From Planococcus chinensis (lineage in GTDB: Bacteria > Bacillota > Bacilli > Bacillales_A > Planococcaceae): DNA of 64,000 bases. The notes beneath the pieces were generated by a model, which saw nothing but the letters and a program-made list of their open reading frames with translations, was not told the DNA's origin and did not search any database. Position numbers and translations under genes: made by a program. Shown here piece after piece: positions 18,430 to 26,004 of the stretch; the stretch's first letter is position 1; each line of letters begins with the position of its first letter. The DNA lies in NCBI RefSeq assembly GCF_020071995.1, contig NZ_JABWTK010000005.1, forward strand, positions 1 through 64,000, given 5' to 3'.

Positions 18430-19311
18430 ATGAAGAACAAACATCCACTTATATTTTTAATAGGAATTTTATCTTTTGTTATCATTTTAGAAACGCTCTT
18501 CCTGAAGACAGACCCAGTAAGGGAATTAAATGTATTTCTTAAAAATGATTTTGAGAAAGTCATGGCGAAGTATTCGGAAGAAGATTTTGATAAGGTGTTT
18601 TATGGGAATTCGGTTGTGATTTCAGGCTTTATTGATTCCCAAAGCAAAAGCGGCTACACCAATATCGGGATAGATTACGGCACAGTTGAAGATTTATATG
18701 AGATTTTGGATAGAGAGCTGATCGACGTAGGTTCGGAGCTGGTAATCGGCCTGAATTATTTCACGTTAATGGATACCTTGGATACAAACCCTACTTATCC
18801 ATGGCATAAGGAAATCTATGAACCTTATTTGTATTTTAACCGCAACCGGGTCAATCCGGTGATTGTTGATGGCCTTTCCAATGTCCTGAAAGGCGAAGAG
18901 TTCATCCAGACTAGACACGAATCCCTTGAGAGAACGGTATACCGGGGAGTCCTGGATGAAAAAGAGCTTGGGGATAAAATCAAGGTTCAAAAAGAATTGT
19001 ATTGGGATCAGGGTATTGAATATTATGATGATAATTTGAAAGCTTTGGAAAAAGTGATTGAGTTTGCCGAAGAAAATGATATTAGGTTAAGGTGCATCAT
19101 ACTGCCCTGGAATGATGTAATTGAAAAACCTGATACGACAGTGCTGGCCGAATCGAGCGCAGTGGAGATACTCCAGGCACATTCTGTAGAAGTATTGGAT
19201 TTGTCGTATGCCACGCCAAAGGAATATTTTCATGATTTGGGGCATTTTAATTATGAGTATGGAGCTGTTAAGTTTACGGAGGAGATTGATTCATGGTTAA
19301 TGGAACCTTAA
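18430..19311 (+). CDS. DltD-like SGNH acyltransferase
   Basis: A 293-residue protein with one N-terminal membrane anchor (residues about 6-25) and an extracellular domain. It keeps an SGNH-type nucleophile in FYGNSV (Ser61) and a C-terminal DxxH pair (D269, H272 in HDLGHFN), the catalytic set of DltD and AlgX/PatB-like acyltransferases. It is shorter than classical DltD (about 390 residues). It would place the acyl group on the final polymer. Its last 19 bases overlap the start of the DltX-like gene. Confidence 0.82.
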   Translation: MKNKHPLIFLIGILSFVIILETLFLKTDPVRELNVFLKNDFEKVMAKYSEEDFDKVFYGNSVVISGFIDSQSKSGYTNIGIDYGTVEDLYEILDRELIDVGSELVIGLNYFTLMDTLDTNPTYPWHKEIYEPYLYFNRNRVNPVIVDGLSNVLKGEEFIQTRHESLERTVYRGVLDEKELGDKIKVQKELYWDQGIEYYDDNLKALEKVIEFAEENDIRLRCIILPWNDVIEKPDTTVLAESSAVEILQAHSVEVLDLSYATPKEYFHDLGHFNYEYGAVKFTEEIDSWLMEP

Positions 19312-19406
19312 AAACCTTATTCTTAATAGTCATTTACGTCATCATGTTTGAGCTGATCCTCTTGTTTTTCAACAATAGCGGGCCTTTTATTTATGAAGGG
19401 TTTTAA
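19293..19406 (+). CDS. DltX-like 37-residue membrane peptide
   Basis: A tiny reading frame beginning inside the end of the DltD-like gene, with an excellent ribosome site GGAGGAG (19278-19284) eight bases before ATG 19293. It encodes one hydrophobic helix (residues about 9-26) and ends with G-P-F-I-Y-E-G-F. DltX proteins, needed for D-alanylation, end with a nearly identical F-I-Y-N-x-F; the tyrosine of that tail is known to take part in passing the acyl group between DltB and DltD. Tyr34 would be the equivalent. In classical dlt operons dltX lies before dltA; here it is last. A terminator follows at 19465. Confidence 0.82.
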   Translation: MVNGTLKTLFLIVIYVIMFELILLFFNNSGPFIYEGF

Positions 19407-19464
19407 GGAGCGAACCACGGTGTTCCAAAGAACAGCAAACGTCAATAAATCAATATGAATATCC

Positions 19465-19506
19465 AGGCCACTCAAAAAATCAGTGAATTATTGAGTGGCC
19501 TTTTTC
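19465..19506 (+). terminator. Terminator of the dlt-like operon
   Basis: AGGCCACTCAA (19465-19475) pairs with TTGAGTGGCCT (19491-19501), followed by T residues. Confidence 0.9.
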
Positions 19507-19634
19507 TATTCTGTTGCTTCTAAAAAAAAAGGAAACTTATGATTTGCAAAAGGAAGTTATGATATAATAATCCGAAAGTTCTGATAACTTATTTCTTTTT
19601 AGCTGTATATCCAATTATGGAAGGAGAGATTAGT

Positions 19635-20402
19635 ATGAAAAAGTATTTAGCGGAATTTATCGGCACCTTTATCTTGGTGTTCCTCGGGACAGGCACCGCC
19701 GTCGTTTTAGGCGGCTACACAGGAGGGACCGATACCGGGTTTCTTGGAGTAGCGGCCATTGCCCTTGCTTTTGGTCTGTCGATTGTTGCAGCAGCTTATG
19801 CCATCGGCCATATTTCGGGGTGCCATGTGAACCCGGCGGTTTCGTTAGCTGTTTGGATGTCCGGGAATCTAACGGCTAAAGAATTTGGAGGCTATGTCAT
19901 TGCCCAAATCGTCGGGGCATTTGCAGGAAGCGCGTTCCTTGCTTTCGTCATTGCCAATTCCACCGGCCTGGAAGGGTACGGGGCAAACGGCTACGGCGAA
20001 TTGAGTGCAGTGGGCTTAAACCTGATCGGAGCGCTTGGCGTCGAAGTGATTCTTACCTTTATCTTTGTGTTGGCTATTCTGGGTGTAACATCGAGCAAGG
20101 CCACTTCGCACATGGGCGGAATTGTCATCGGATTAACGTTGACGCTGGTCCATATTATTGGCGTCCCGTTGACGGGTACATCGGTCAATCCGGCCAGAAG
20201 CCTGGCTCCGGCCGTTTTTGCTGGCGGAGATGCACTGGCGCAAGTATGGGTATTCCTATTAGCGCCTCTTGTCGGGGCAGCTCTTGCAGCCCTAGTGTTT
20301 AAATCGTTCTTTGTTGTAAAAGAAGAAACCGGCCTTGAAGTAGCAGGCGATGAACGGCTTGATAGGGCCCGTGATTCCCGTCATGACAAAACGCACAGAT
20401 AA
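19635..20402 (+). CDS. Aquaporin (AqpZ-type)
   Basis: A major intrinsic protein of 255 residues with six hydrophobic spans and both pore motifs: GHISGCHVNPAVSLAVW in the first half and TSVNPARSLAPAV in the second. Sequence around both motifs is closer to water channel AqpZ than to glycerol facilitators, which carry a longer loop and an NPARD aspartate. ATG 19635 lies 7 bases after AAGGAGA. Upstream, TATAAT at 19563-19568 could be the -10; imperfect repeats of AACTTATGAT flank it. A terminator shared with the converging tetR gene follows. Confidence 0.9.
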   Translation: MKKYLAEFIGTFILVFLGTGTAVVLGGYTGGTDTGFLGVAAIALAFGLSIVAAAYAIGHISGCHVNPAVSLAVWMSGNLTAKEFGGYVIAQIVGAFAGSAFLAFVIANSTGLEGYGANGYGELSAVGLNLIGALGVEVILTFIFVLAILGVTSSKATSHMGGIVIGLTLTLVHIIGVPLTGTSVNPARSLAPAVFAGGDALAQVWVFLLAPLVGAALAALVFKSFFVVKEETGLEVAGDERLDRARDSRHDKTHR

Positions 20403-20404
20403 GA

Positions 20405-20441
20405 AAAAGACTGGTTCCTGTTTATAGGAACCAGTTTTTTT
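20405..20441. terminator. Bidirectional terminator between aquaporin and tetR genes
   Basis: ACTGGTTCCT (20410-20419) pairs with AGGAACCAGT, flanked by A and T runs; the two genes converge on it. Confidence 0.88.
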
Positions 20442-20453
20442 GATTCGGCAGAA

Positions 20454-21041
20454 TCACAAATTCTTAATAAAGAAGATAATCTGGATGTACATTTCCGCCA
20501 TTTCACTCGGCGTCTCCGCCAGACCGTTTTCGAGCCATTGTTCAATCAAGCCAAGGAAAGCGGATGTGGCGAACGAAGACAGGTAATCTTGCGGTACCGC
20601 CACGCCTTTGAAAAAGTTTTCGTTCTTCATCATTTTATCCATAAAGTGCTCGACGAAAAATTGCTTGAGCCGTTTGTGAAAACCGATGTGGTTGTTTTCC
20701 CCCAGGAAGACCTGGAAGCGTTCGGCGTTCAGCTGAATATACCGGAACACTTCCACAGCGTGCATCGAGATATTGCCTTTTTCTGCTTCTTCCAGCAGCA
20801 CGTCCGGCTGAAGGCGTTCCAAATGCTTTTCGAGGTCCGAAAGAAGCCTTTCTTCCATTTGGTCCAGCAAATCGTATTTATCCAGGTAATGCAGGTAAAA
20901 AGTGCCTCTATTGATCTCCGCTGCCTCGGTGATATCCCGCACTGACACTTTCATAAAATTCTTTTCCTTTAAGAGCTGCAAGAAGCTTTGCTGGATTTTT
21001 TCTTTTGTCTTTTCAACCATTTCGTCGTAAATCGAAGCCAT
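20454..21041 (-). CDS. TetR/AcrR-family transcriptional regulator
   Basis: A 195-residue regulator with the N-terminal TetR helix-turn-helix (VSVRDITEAAEINRGTFYLHYLDKYDLL) and a helical ligand-binding domain. The family C-terminal part resembles the one found in Bacillales TetR proteins linked to dihydroxyacetone or stress genes, which is a loose analogy. ATG 21041 follows GGAGG by 9 bases; further upstream methionines would lie in the untranslated leader. It converges with the aquaporin gene and is divergent from a small membrane protein gene, which may be its target; no operator was recognised. Confidence 0.87.
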   Translation of the reverse strand: MASIYDEMVEKTKEKIQQSFLQLLKEKNFMKVSVRDITEAAEINRGTFYLHYLDKYDLLDQMEERLLSDLEKHLERLQPDVLLEEAEKGNISMHAVEVFRYIQLNAERFQVFLGENNHIGFHKRLKQFFVEHFMDKMMKNENFFKGVAVPQDYLSSFATSAFLGLIEQWLENGLAETPSEMAEMYIQIIFFIKNL

Positions 21042-21170
21042 TCTCTTTTCCTCCAGACCATTGAACAATCGCGCCTATTCTGTTTATTGCTTTCATTATA
21101 GCAGGGGCATAAAATTAAACCATACCAATCAACAGTGTGTTGAGTGGAATCTACAGAATGGGTGATAAAG

Positions 21171-21566
21171 ATGAAAAAATCACATCTAGCGATGATTATT
21201 GCGTTTTTGATTGGGATCGGGATGTTGGCCAAAGGTTTTATATTCAATGAAGACATTAAAATGTTCCTGCTGATTTTCTGGGGAATCGGGATGGCACTCG
21301 CTTTCTTGCGCCTCTTTGTAAATAATTCGATTAAGAAAATGAAAGGCAAAAGCTGGACAGTGAAAGTCGTGTTCTTTGCCGTATTGTTAGGGTTCGGTTT
21401 GCCGTTCCAGTCTTGGTTCAGAAATGAAGTCTTGTTTAAAATGGATTCGGATTATTTAGGGAGCAGTGTCCTCATGCTGATCGTCGGCATGGTGTTCATG
21501 ACGTTTTTCGTTGGCTATGCAAAAGAGAAGTTCCAGTCCACAAACTTAGAGCCATCGAACAACTAA
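21171..21566 (+). CDS. Four-span membrane protein of unknown function
   Basis: I do not recognise this 131-residue protein. It has four hydrophobic segments (about residues 5-25, 31-50, 63-78 and 96-118) and a charged C-terminus (YAKEKFQSTNLEP). ATG 21171 follows GGTGA at 21161. It is divergent from the tetR gene with about 130 bp between them, so shared regulation is possible. Confidence 0.65.
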   Translation: MKKSHLAMIIAFLIGIGMLAKGFIFNEDIKMFLLIFWGIGMALAFLRLFVNNSIKKMKGKSWTVKVVFFAVLLGFGLPFQSWFRNEVLFKMDSDYLGSSVLMLIVGMVFMTFFVGYAKEKFQSTNLEPSNN

Positions 21567-21604
21567 TGGGGCGGTCGTAGGCATAAGATATTCCTGTATT
21601 TTCC

Positions 21605-21657
21605 TTTACATTTCTTAATGTTCTATTAATACCCACTCCATATTCGCTTCCTATAAT
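21605..21657 (+). promoter_or_regulatory. Possible Pho-box promoter before the glycerophosphodiesterase gene
   Basis: TATAAT at 21652-21657 is a good -10 box without a -35. Upstream lie three TTAACA-like hexamers on a 10-11 bp period: TTTACA (21605), TTAATG (21615) and TTAATA (21626). This spacing and position resemble PhoP-activated promoters of Bacillus. The hexamer matches are imperfect. Confidence 0.4.
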
Positions 21658-21686
21658 AGGGGGGATACTAAATAAGGAGTGGTTGG

Positions 21687-22547
21687 ATGAAACGGATTGT
21701 GACAATTTTAGCAGTGAGCCTTGCGGCGGCATCTTTCAGCGGACCTGTACTTGCGGCTGAACATGGAGAAGTGAGCAAAGTAATTTCAAAGCAGGAACAG
21801 CAAAAAATGGTCAACGTAGCACACCGCGGTGCTTCGGGGCATGCGCCTGAAAACACAATGGGCGCCTTCCAAAAAGGTTTTGAAATGAAGGCGGATTACA
21901 TTGAAATCGATGTTCAAATGACCAAAGACGGCGAACTTGTCGTGATCCATGACACCACGGTTGACCGCACCACAAATGGAACGGGCAAAGTGAGCAGTTT
22001 AACGTTCGAGGAAATCAGGCAGTTGGATGCGGGCAGCTGGTTTAGTGAAGCTTATGCCGGTGAGAAGGTTCCGACATTTGAGGAAGTAATCGATGCGTTT
22101 CGCGGGAAAGTGGGCATTTTAATCGAGCTGAAATCGCCGGAACTTTATCCTGGAATGGAGAAGAAAATTGCGGATGCTTTGAAAGAGAGAAATATGCATA
22201 GATCGAATAACGGAAAAGTCATCCTGCAATCTTTTAACCATGAATCCATGAAAAAATCCAAAGAACTATTGCCGAATCTGCCTCACGGCGTTCTGGCAGG
22301 AGCAGGCTGGAAGAATGTAACGGAAGAACAACTGGCTCAGTTCGCCACGTATGCCGATTATTTCAATCCCACGATGAGCATCGTAACGGATGAGTTGGTC
22401 AGTGATGTCCATGAAGCGGGGATGAAGATTTATCCATATACTTCAAGAACCCAAGAACAGGCCTTGCGTCTATTCGACTTAAATGTAGATGGAATCATTA
22501 CCGATTATACGGAACATGTATACTATCATCCTGTGAAAAATAACTAA
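21687..22547 (+). CDS. Secreted glycerophosphodiester phosphodiesterase
   Basis: A 286-residue GDPD-family enzyme, hydrolysing glycerophosphodiesters to glycerol 3-phosphate and an alcohol. An N-terminal signal peptide (MKRIVTILAVSLAAASF) ends near VLAAE. Catalytic motifs follow: AHRGASGHAPENT, EIDVQMTKDGELVVIHD and later IELKSP. ATG 21687 follows AAGGAG. Extracellular GlpQ-type enzymes of Bacillus belong to the phosphate starvation regulon, and Pho-box-like hexamers are seen upstream here. A hairpin terminator follows. Confidence 0.92.
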   Translation: MKRIVTILAVSLAAASFSGPVLAAEHGEVSKVISKQEQQKMVNVAHRGASGHAPENTMGAFQKGFEMKADYIEIDVQMTKDGELVVIHDTTVDRTTNGTGKVSSLTFEEIRQLDAGSWFSEAYAGEKVPTFEEVIDAFRGKVGILIELKSPELYPGMEKKIADALKERNMHRSNNGKVILQSFNHESMKKSKELLPNLPHGVLAGAGWKNVTEEQLAQFATYADYFNPTMSIVTDELVSDVHEAGMKIYPYTSRTQEQALRLFDLNVDGIITDYTEHVYYHPVKNN

Positions 22548-22558
22548 TGAATACCAGA

Positions 22559-22589
22559 AAGCATCGGTGCGGGAAGCCGGTGCTTTTTG
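22559..22589 (+). terminator. Terminator after the glycerophosphodiesterase gene
   Basis: AGCATCGG pairs with CCGGTGCT (one G-U pair) followed by TTTTTGC. A short but plausible terminator. Confidence 0.65.
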
Positions 22590-22729
22590 CATCCAAAGAA
22601 GATGACTGCATAAGAGTTCTCCTTACATGCTCATCCGTGCTATAATGAAGAACTTAGGATGATGACGGCATTTGCTCGAATTGAACGGATGGCGAACCGC
22701 CTACCAATAAACCATAGAGGTGTAAGAAA

Positions 22730-22939
22730 ATGAATAAACGATGGACGATCGATAAAATCAGAGAATTCACAGAGAAAAATTCAGACAGCAAATTATTGTC
22801 GACAGAATACCACGGGTTTTCCCAGAAGCTGCTGTTCAAATGTTCGTGCGGCAATAACTTTGAAAAAACCTTCACGAAATTCAACAAGAACAACCAGCGC
22901 AAATGCGACGTATGCCAGCCGCCAAAAGAAGCACGCTAA
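22730..22939 (+). CDS. Small zinc-ribbon-like protein
   Basis: A 69-residue protein with two cysteine pairs, CSCG around residue 38 and CDVC near residue 61, the spacing of a zinc ribbon or treble-clef finger. The first half (RWTIDKIREFTEKN) resembles the front part of zinc fingers found ahead of phage HNH or DUF regions, but no nuclease residues are present. ATG 22730 follows GAGGTG by 7 bases, and a clear terminator follows at 22951. It stands alone. Function unknown; nucleic acid binding is a guess. Confidence 0.7.
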   Translation: MNKRWTIDKIREFTEKNSDSKLLSTEYHGFSQKLLFKCSCGNNFEKTFTKFNKNNQRKCDVCQPPKEAR

Positions 22940-22950
22940 AAAATAAACGA

Positions 22951-22992
22951 AGCACCTATTTCCTTAACCGGAGATAGGTGCTGTTTTGTTTT
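22951..22992 (+). terminator. Terminator after the zinc-ribbon gene
   Basis: AGCACCTATTTCC pairs with GGAGATAGGTGCT, followed by TGTTTTGTTTTTT. Confidence 0.85.
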
Positions 22993-23172
22993 TTACGGCG
23001 TATTGCAGTGCCGTAAACGGCAATTTGAAACTGTCCCTGTAAGGAGAAGAAAACAAATGAGGCGGCTGAACAGGAAAGGTCTTTGCCATGGAGATCAGTT
23101 GCTTTGCTGATCCTGCTCATCAAAAAGCAGAGAAAAGCTAAAAAATTACAGTTAATGTTAAAAGAGTACTGA
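22993..23172. other. Leader region before the sugar ABC operon
   Basis: No gene is supported. A 17-codon frame at 23057-23110 has a good ribosome site but no recognisable product. A second frame ending at the TGA near 23172 would encode a hydrophobic then basic peptide but has no start codon with a ribosome site, so it may be a gene remnant. Confidence 0.3.
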
Positions 23173-23209
23173 TGATAGCGCTTACATTTTCTGTTCTAAA
23201 ATTTATACT
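23173..23209 (+). promoter_or_regulatory. Sugar ABC operon promoter with cre site
   Basis: TGATAGCGCTTACA (23173-23186) matches the CcpA site consensus TGWNANCGNTNWCA at every fixed position. It overlaps the likely -35 CTTACA (23181-23186), which lies 17 bp before TATACT (23204-23209). CcpA bound here would block the promoter, giving glucose repression of the transporter. Confidence 0.75.
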
Positions 23210-23252
23210 GAACTTGTACTTAATTTATTGATAAAGGGAGAGGGGTTAGAAG

Positions 23253-24386
23253 ATGAGAAGAAATTCTAAAGGCTTCTTGTTATTCGTGATTTTGGCCGTG
23301 TTCGCTTTGATTGCTGCTGGATGCAATAGCGGTGGAGGAGAAGAAGGTTCGGGGTCAGGTTCAAGTTCAGCCGTAGATATTGGCATTGTCTTGCCGACAA
23401 AAGATGAGCCGCGCTGGGTTCAGGACGAAGAGCGTTTTAAAGCAGCGTTAGCAGATTCGGATTATTCCACTGAAATCTTGTTCAGCCAAGGGTCTTCAGC
23501 AAAAGAGAAAGAAAACGTGGAAGCGTTATTGAACAAAGGCATCAAAGTCTTGATCATCACCCCGCATGACGGAGCAGCAGCAGCTGCCGCAGTGGAAGCT
23601 GCGAAACAGGACGATGTCACCGTGATCGCTTATGACCGTTTGATCACCGATACAGATGCTGTTGATTATTACGTCACATTCGATTCATTGGCAGTAGGGG
23701 CTGCGCAGGCACAGTATTTGGTGGATAACGCAGAAGGTTCGGGCGTACCGCTTTACTTGTATGCAGGGGCATCTTCTGACAACAACGCATTCTTGTTCTT
23801 CCAAGGCGCATGGGAAGTGCTGCAGCCGAAAATTGCAGATGGCACATTCAAAATTGCCAATTCCAGCCAAGCGGAAGCTTTGAAAGATACGAAGGAACTG
23901 AACCGCGACCAATTGAGCCAGATCATCGGCCAAGTTACAACCAACTGGGATCCGAACGAATCCAAAAACAAAGCACAGACGCATTTGACTTCTGTCGGCG
24001 ACGACATGAAAGGCAATGTAGCCATCCTGGCACCGAATGACGGCACTGCCCGTTCGATTGCAGACGTATTTGCATCAGACACAGCCGTGACGGATTACTT
24101 GATCACCGGGCAGGATGCAGAGAAAGCATCAGTACAGTACATCATCGACGAAAAACAATCGATGACCGTATTCAAAGATGTCCGCACATTGGTGGAAGAC
24201 GCAATGGGCATGGCAGTTGAAATCATGGACGGCAACACACCGGAAACTACAGGTTCTTACGACAACGGTATGACGGAAGTCAAAGCGAAGCAAACAGACG
24301 TAATCGTTGTGGACAAAGAAAACGTCAAAGCGGAATTGATCGATTCCGAGTATTACAAAGCGGATGAATTTACGGGCTTAGAGTAA
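23253..24386 (+). CDS. Sugar ABC transporter substrate-binding lipoprotein (ChvE/XylF-type)
   Basis: A 377-residue type I periplasmic binding protein. The signal peptide ends in the lipobox AAGC (Cys24), followed by a glycine/serine linker. The mature domain has IGIVLPTKDEPRW, IAYDRLI and VTGQDAE-like segments typical of aldose-binding proteins ChvE and XylF. It is followed by the matching ATPase and permease genes, so it is the binding component of that transporter. Promoter and cre site are at 23173-23209. An intercistronic hairpin at 24404 may stabilise its mRNA. Exact sugar unknown; a pentose or another aldose is likely given the neighbours. Confidence 0.88.
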   Translation: MRRNSKGFLLFVILAVFALIAAGCNSGGGEEGSGSGSSSAVDIGIVLPTKDEPRWVQDEERFKAALADSDYSTEILFSQGSSAKEKENVEALLNKGIKVLIITPHDGAAAAAAVEAAKQDDVTVIAYDRLITDTDAVDYYVTFDSLAVGAAQAQYLVDNAEGSGVPLYLYAGASSDNNAFLFFQGAWEVLQPKIADGTFKIANSSQAEALKDTKELNRDQLSQIIGQVTTNWDPNESKNKAQTHLTSVGDDMKGNVAILAPNDGTARSIADVFASDTAVTDYLITGQDAEKASVQYIIDEKQSMTVFKDVRTLVEDAMGMAVEIMDGNTPETTGSYDNGMTEVKAKQTDVIVVDKENVKAELIDSEYYKADEFTGLE

Positions 24387-24403
24387 AAATCACATAGGAC
24401 GGA

Positions 24404-24437
24404 AGAAATAGTGGTAGAACCTTCTATCACTATTTCT
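24404..24437 (+). other. Intercistronic hairpin between binding protein and ATPase genes
   Basis: AGAAATAGTG pairs with CACTATTTCT and the stem continues with TAG/CTA, around a 6-nt loop. No T run follows, so an mRNA processing or stabilising structure is more likely than a terminator. Confidence 0.65.
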
Positions 24438-24472
24438 CCATTCCTTGGTGTTTGCGCAAGGGAGGCGAAGAA

Positions 24473-25993
24473 ATGAGCGACTATATTTTAGAAATGAAAA
24501 ACATCTCGAAATCTTTTACCGGAGTGAAAGCCTTGTCGGATGTCAACTTCAAGGTAAAACGCGGAGAAATCCATTGCTTGATCGGAGAAAACGGCGCCGG
24601 CAAATCGACGCTGATGAAAGTCCTGAGCGGTGTTTATCCATACGGCACCTATGAGGGCGATATTGTCTTTGAAGGGAAAGTCCAGCAGTTCAATGAAATC
24701 AACGACAGCGTAAAAGCGGGAATCGGCATCATTTATCAGGAACTCGCGCTGTTTCCGGATTTGACGGTATACGAAAACATCTTCGCCGGCAATGAAATCC
24801 GAAAAGGCCCTTTTGTCGATTGGAATGAAACCATTGTCCAGTCATCCAAGCTGCTGCAGAAAGTGAAATTGAAAGTGGACCCGGAAACCTTGATCAAGGA
24901 TTTAGGTGTAGGCAAACAGCAGCTGGTTGAAATTGCAAAATCGCTCAGCAAAGATGTGAAACTGTTGATTCTCGATGAACCGACAGCTGCTTTAAATGAA
25001 AACGACAGCGAAAACTTATTGGAGTTATTAAAAGAGTTGAAAAGCCAGGGAATCACCTGCATCATGATTTCCCATAAATTGAAGGAAGTCATCTCGATTG
25101 CCGACAAAGCGACCATTTTGCGCGATGGCAAAACCATCGTTACATTGGACGCCCATAAAGGGGAGCTGTCGGAGAGTGTCATCATCAAAAATATGGTAGG
25201 CCGTGAAATCGAAGACGTTTTTCCAAAGCGGACAGAAAAGAAAATCGGAGAGACGGTTCTCCAGTTGAAGGACTGGTCGGCATATGATCCGGAACTGGCA
25301 CGGCAAGTTGTGAAACACGCCAATCTGGAAGTGAAAAAAGGGGAAATCATCGGCATCGCGGGATTGATGGGGTCGGGACGGACAGAGCTGGCACTCAGCA
25401 TCTTCGGCAATCCAAAAAACTATAAACTGCAAGGCGAGCTTGAGGTTTTTGGAAAACAGCGAACGCTGAAACACACAAGCGACGCCATCAAGGCGGGGAT
25501 TGCTTACGTAACCGAGGACCGGAAAGGAAACGGGCTGTTTTTGATCAAAGACATCAAAAGCAATGTCACCGCGGCGCATCTGAAAGGAATTTCAGCAAGA
25601 GGCGTCCTCAATTTGAACGAAGAAGTGAAAGTCGGGACAGATTACAAAAATTCGCTGCGGATCAAAGCCAATTCGCTTGAGCAGGCGGTTGGAAAGTTGA
25701 GCGGCGGCAACCAGCAAAAAGTATCGCTTGGCAAATGGCTGTTTACTGGACCTAAAATTTTGATTCTGGATGAACCGACGCGCGGAATCGATGTCGGGGC
25801 GAAATTCGAAATTTATACCATTATGAATGAGCTGATTAAAGAGGGATTGAGCATCATCATGATCTCCTCCGAATTGAATGAAATCATCGGCATGAGCGAC
25901 CGCGTCTATGTCATGGCGGAAGGTGCCATAAAAGGTGAATTAACGATAGAAGAAACGACTCAGGAAGCCATTATGGAGCTTGCGACGCAATAG
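24473..25993 (+). CDS. Sugar ABC transporter double ATPase (XylG/GguA-type)
   Basis: A 506-residue protein with two fused ABC domains, as in all carbohydrate uptake class 2 transporters. The first has GENGAGKST and LLILDEPTAALNEND; the second has a degenerate Walker A (GLMGSGRTEL), LSGGNQQKVSLGKWL and ILILDEPTRGIDVGAK. The insert YPYGTYEGDI after the first Walker A is typical of XylG and GguA, supporting a xylose or multiple-sugar substrate. ATG 24473 follows GGAGG. It is cotranscribed with the permease 11 bp downstream. Confidence 0.92.
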   Translation: MSDYILEMKNISKSFTGVKALSDVNFKVKRGEIHCLIGENGAGKSTLMKVLSGVYPYGTYEGDIVFEGKVQQFNEINDSVKAGIGIIYQELALFPDLTVYENIFAGNEIRKGPFVDWNETIVQSSKLLQKVKLKVDPETLIKDLGVGKQQLVEIAKSLSKDVKLLILDEPTAALNENDSENLLELLKELKSQGITCIMISHKLKEVISIADKATILRDGKTIVTLDAHKGELSESVIIKNMVGREIEDVFPKRTEKKIGETVLQLKDWSAYDPELARQVVKHANLEVKKGEIIGIAGLMGSGRTELALSIFGNPKNYKLQGELEVFGKQRTLKHTSDAIKAGIAYVTEDRKGNGLFLIKDIKSNVTAAHLKGISARGVLNLNEEVKVGTDYKNSLRIKANSLEQAVGKLSGGNQQKVSLGKWLFTGPKILILDEPTRGIDVGAKFEIYTIMNELIKEGLSIIMISSELNEIIGMSDRVYVMAEGAIKGELTIEETTQEAIMELATQ

Positions 25994-26004
25994 GGGGTAG
26001 AACA

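Noticed and set aside
23057..23110. 17-codon frame with AAGGAG upstream, before the sugar ABC operon
   Set aside because: It ends before the promoter and cre site of the operon, has no recognisable product and no conserved tail; a leader peptide or gene remnant cannot be shown.
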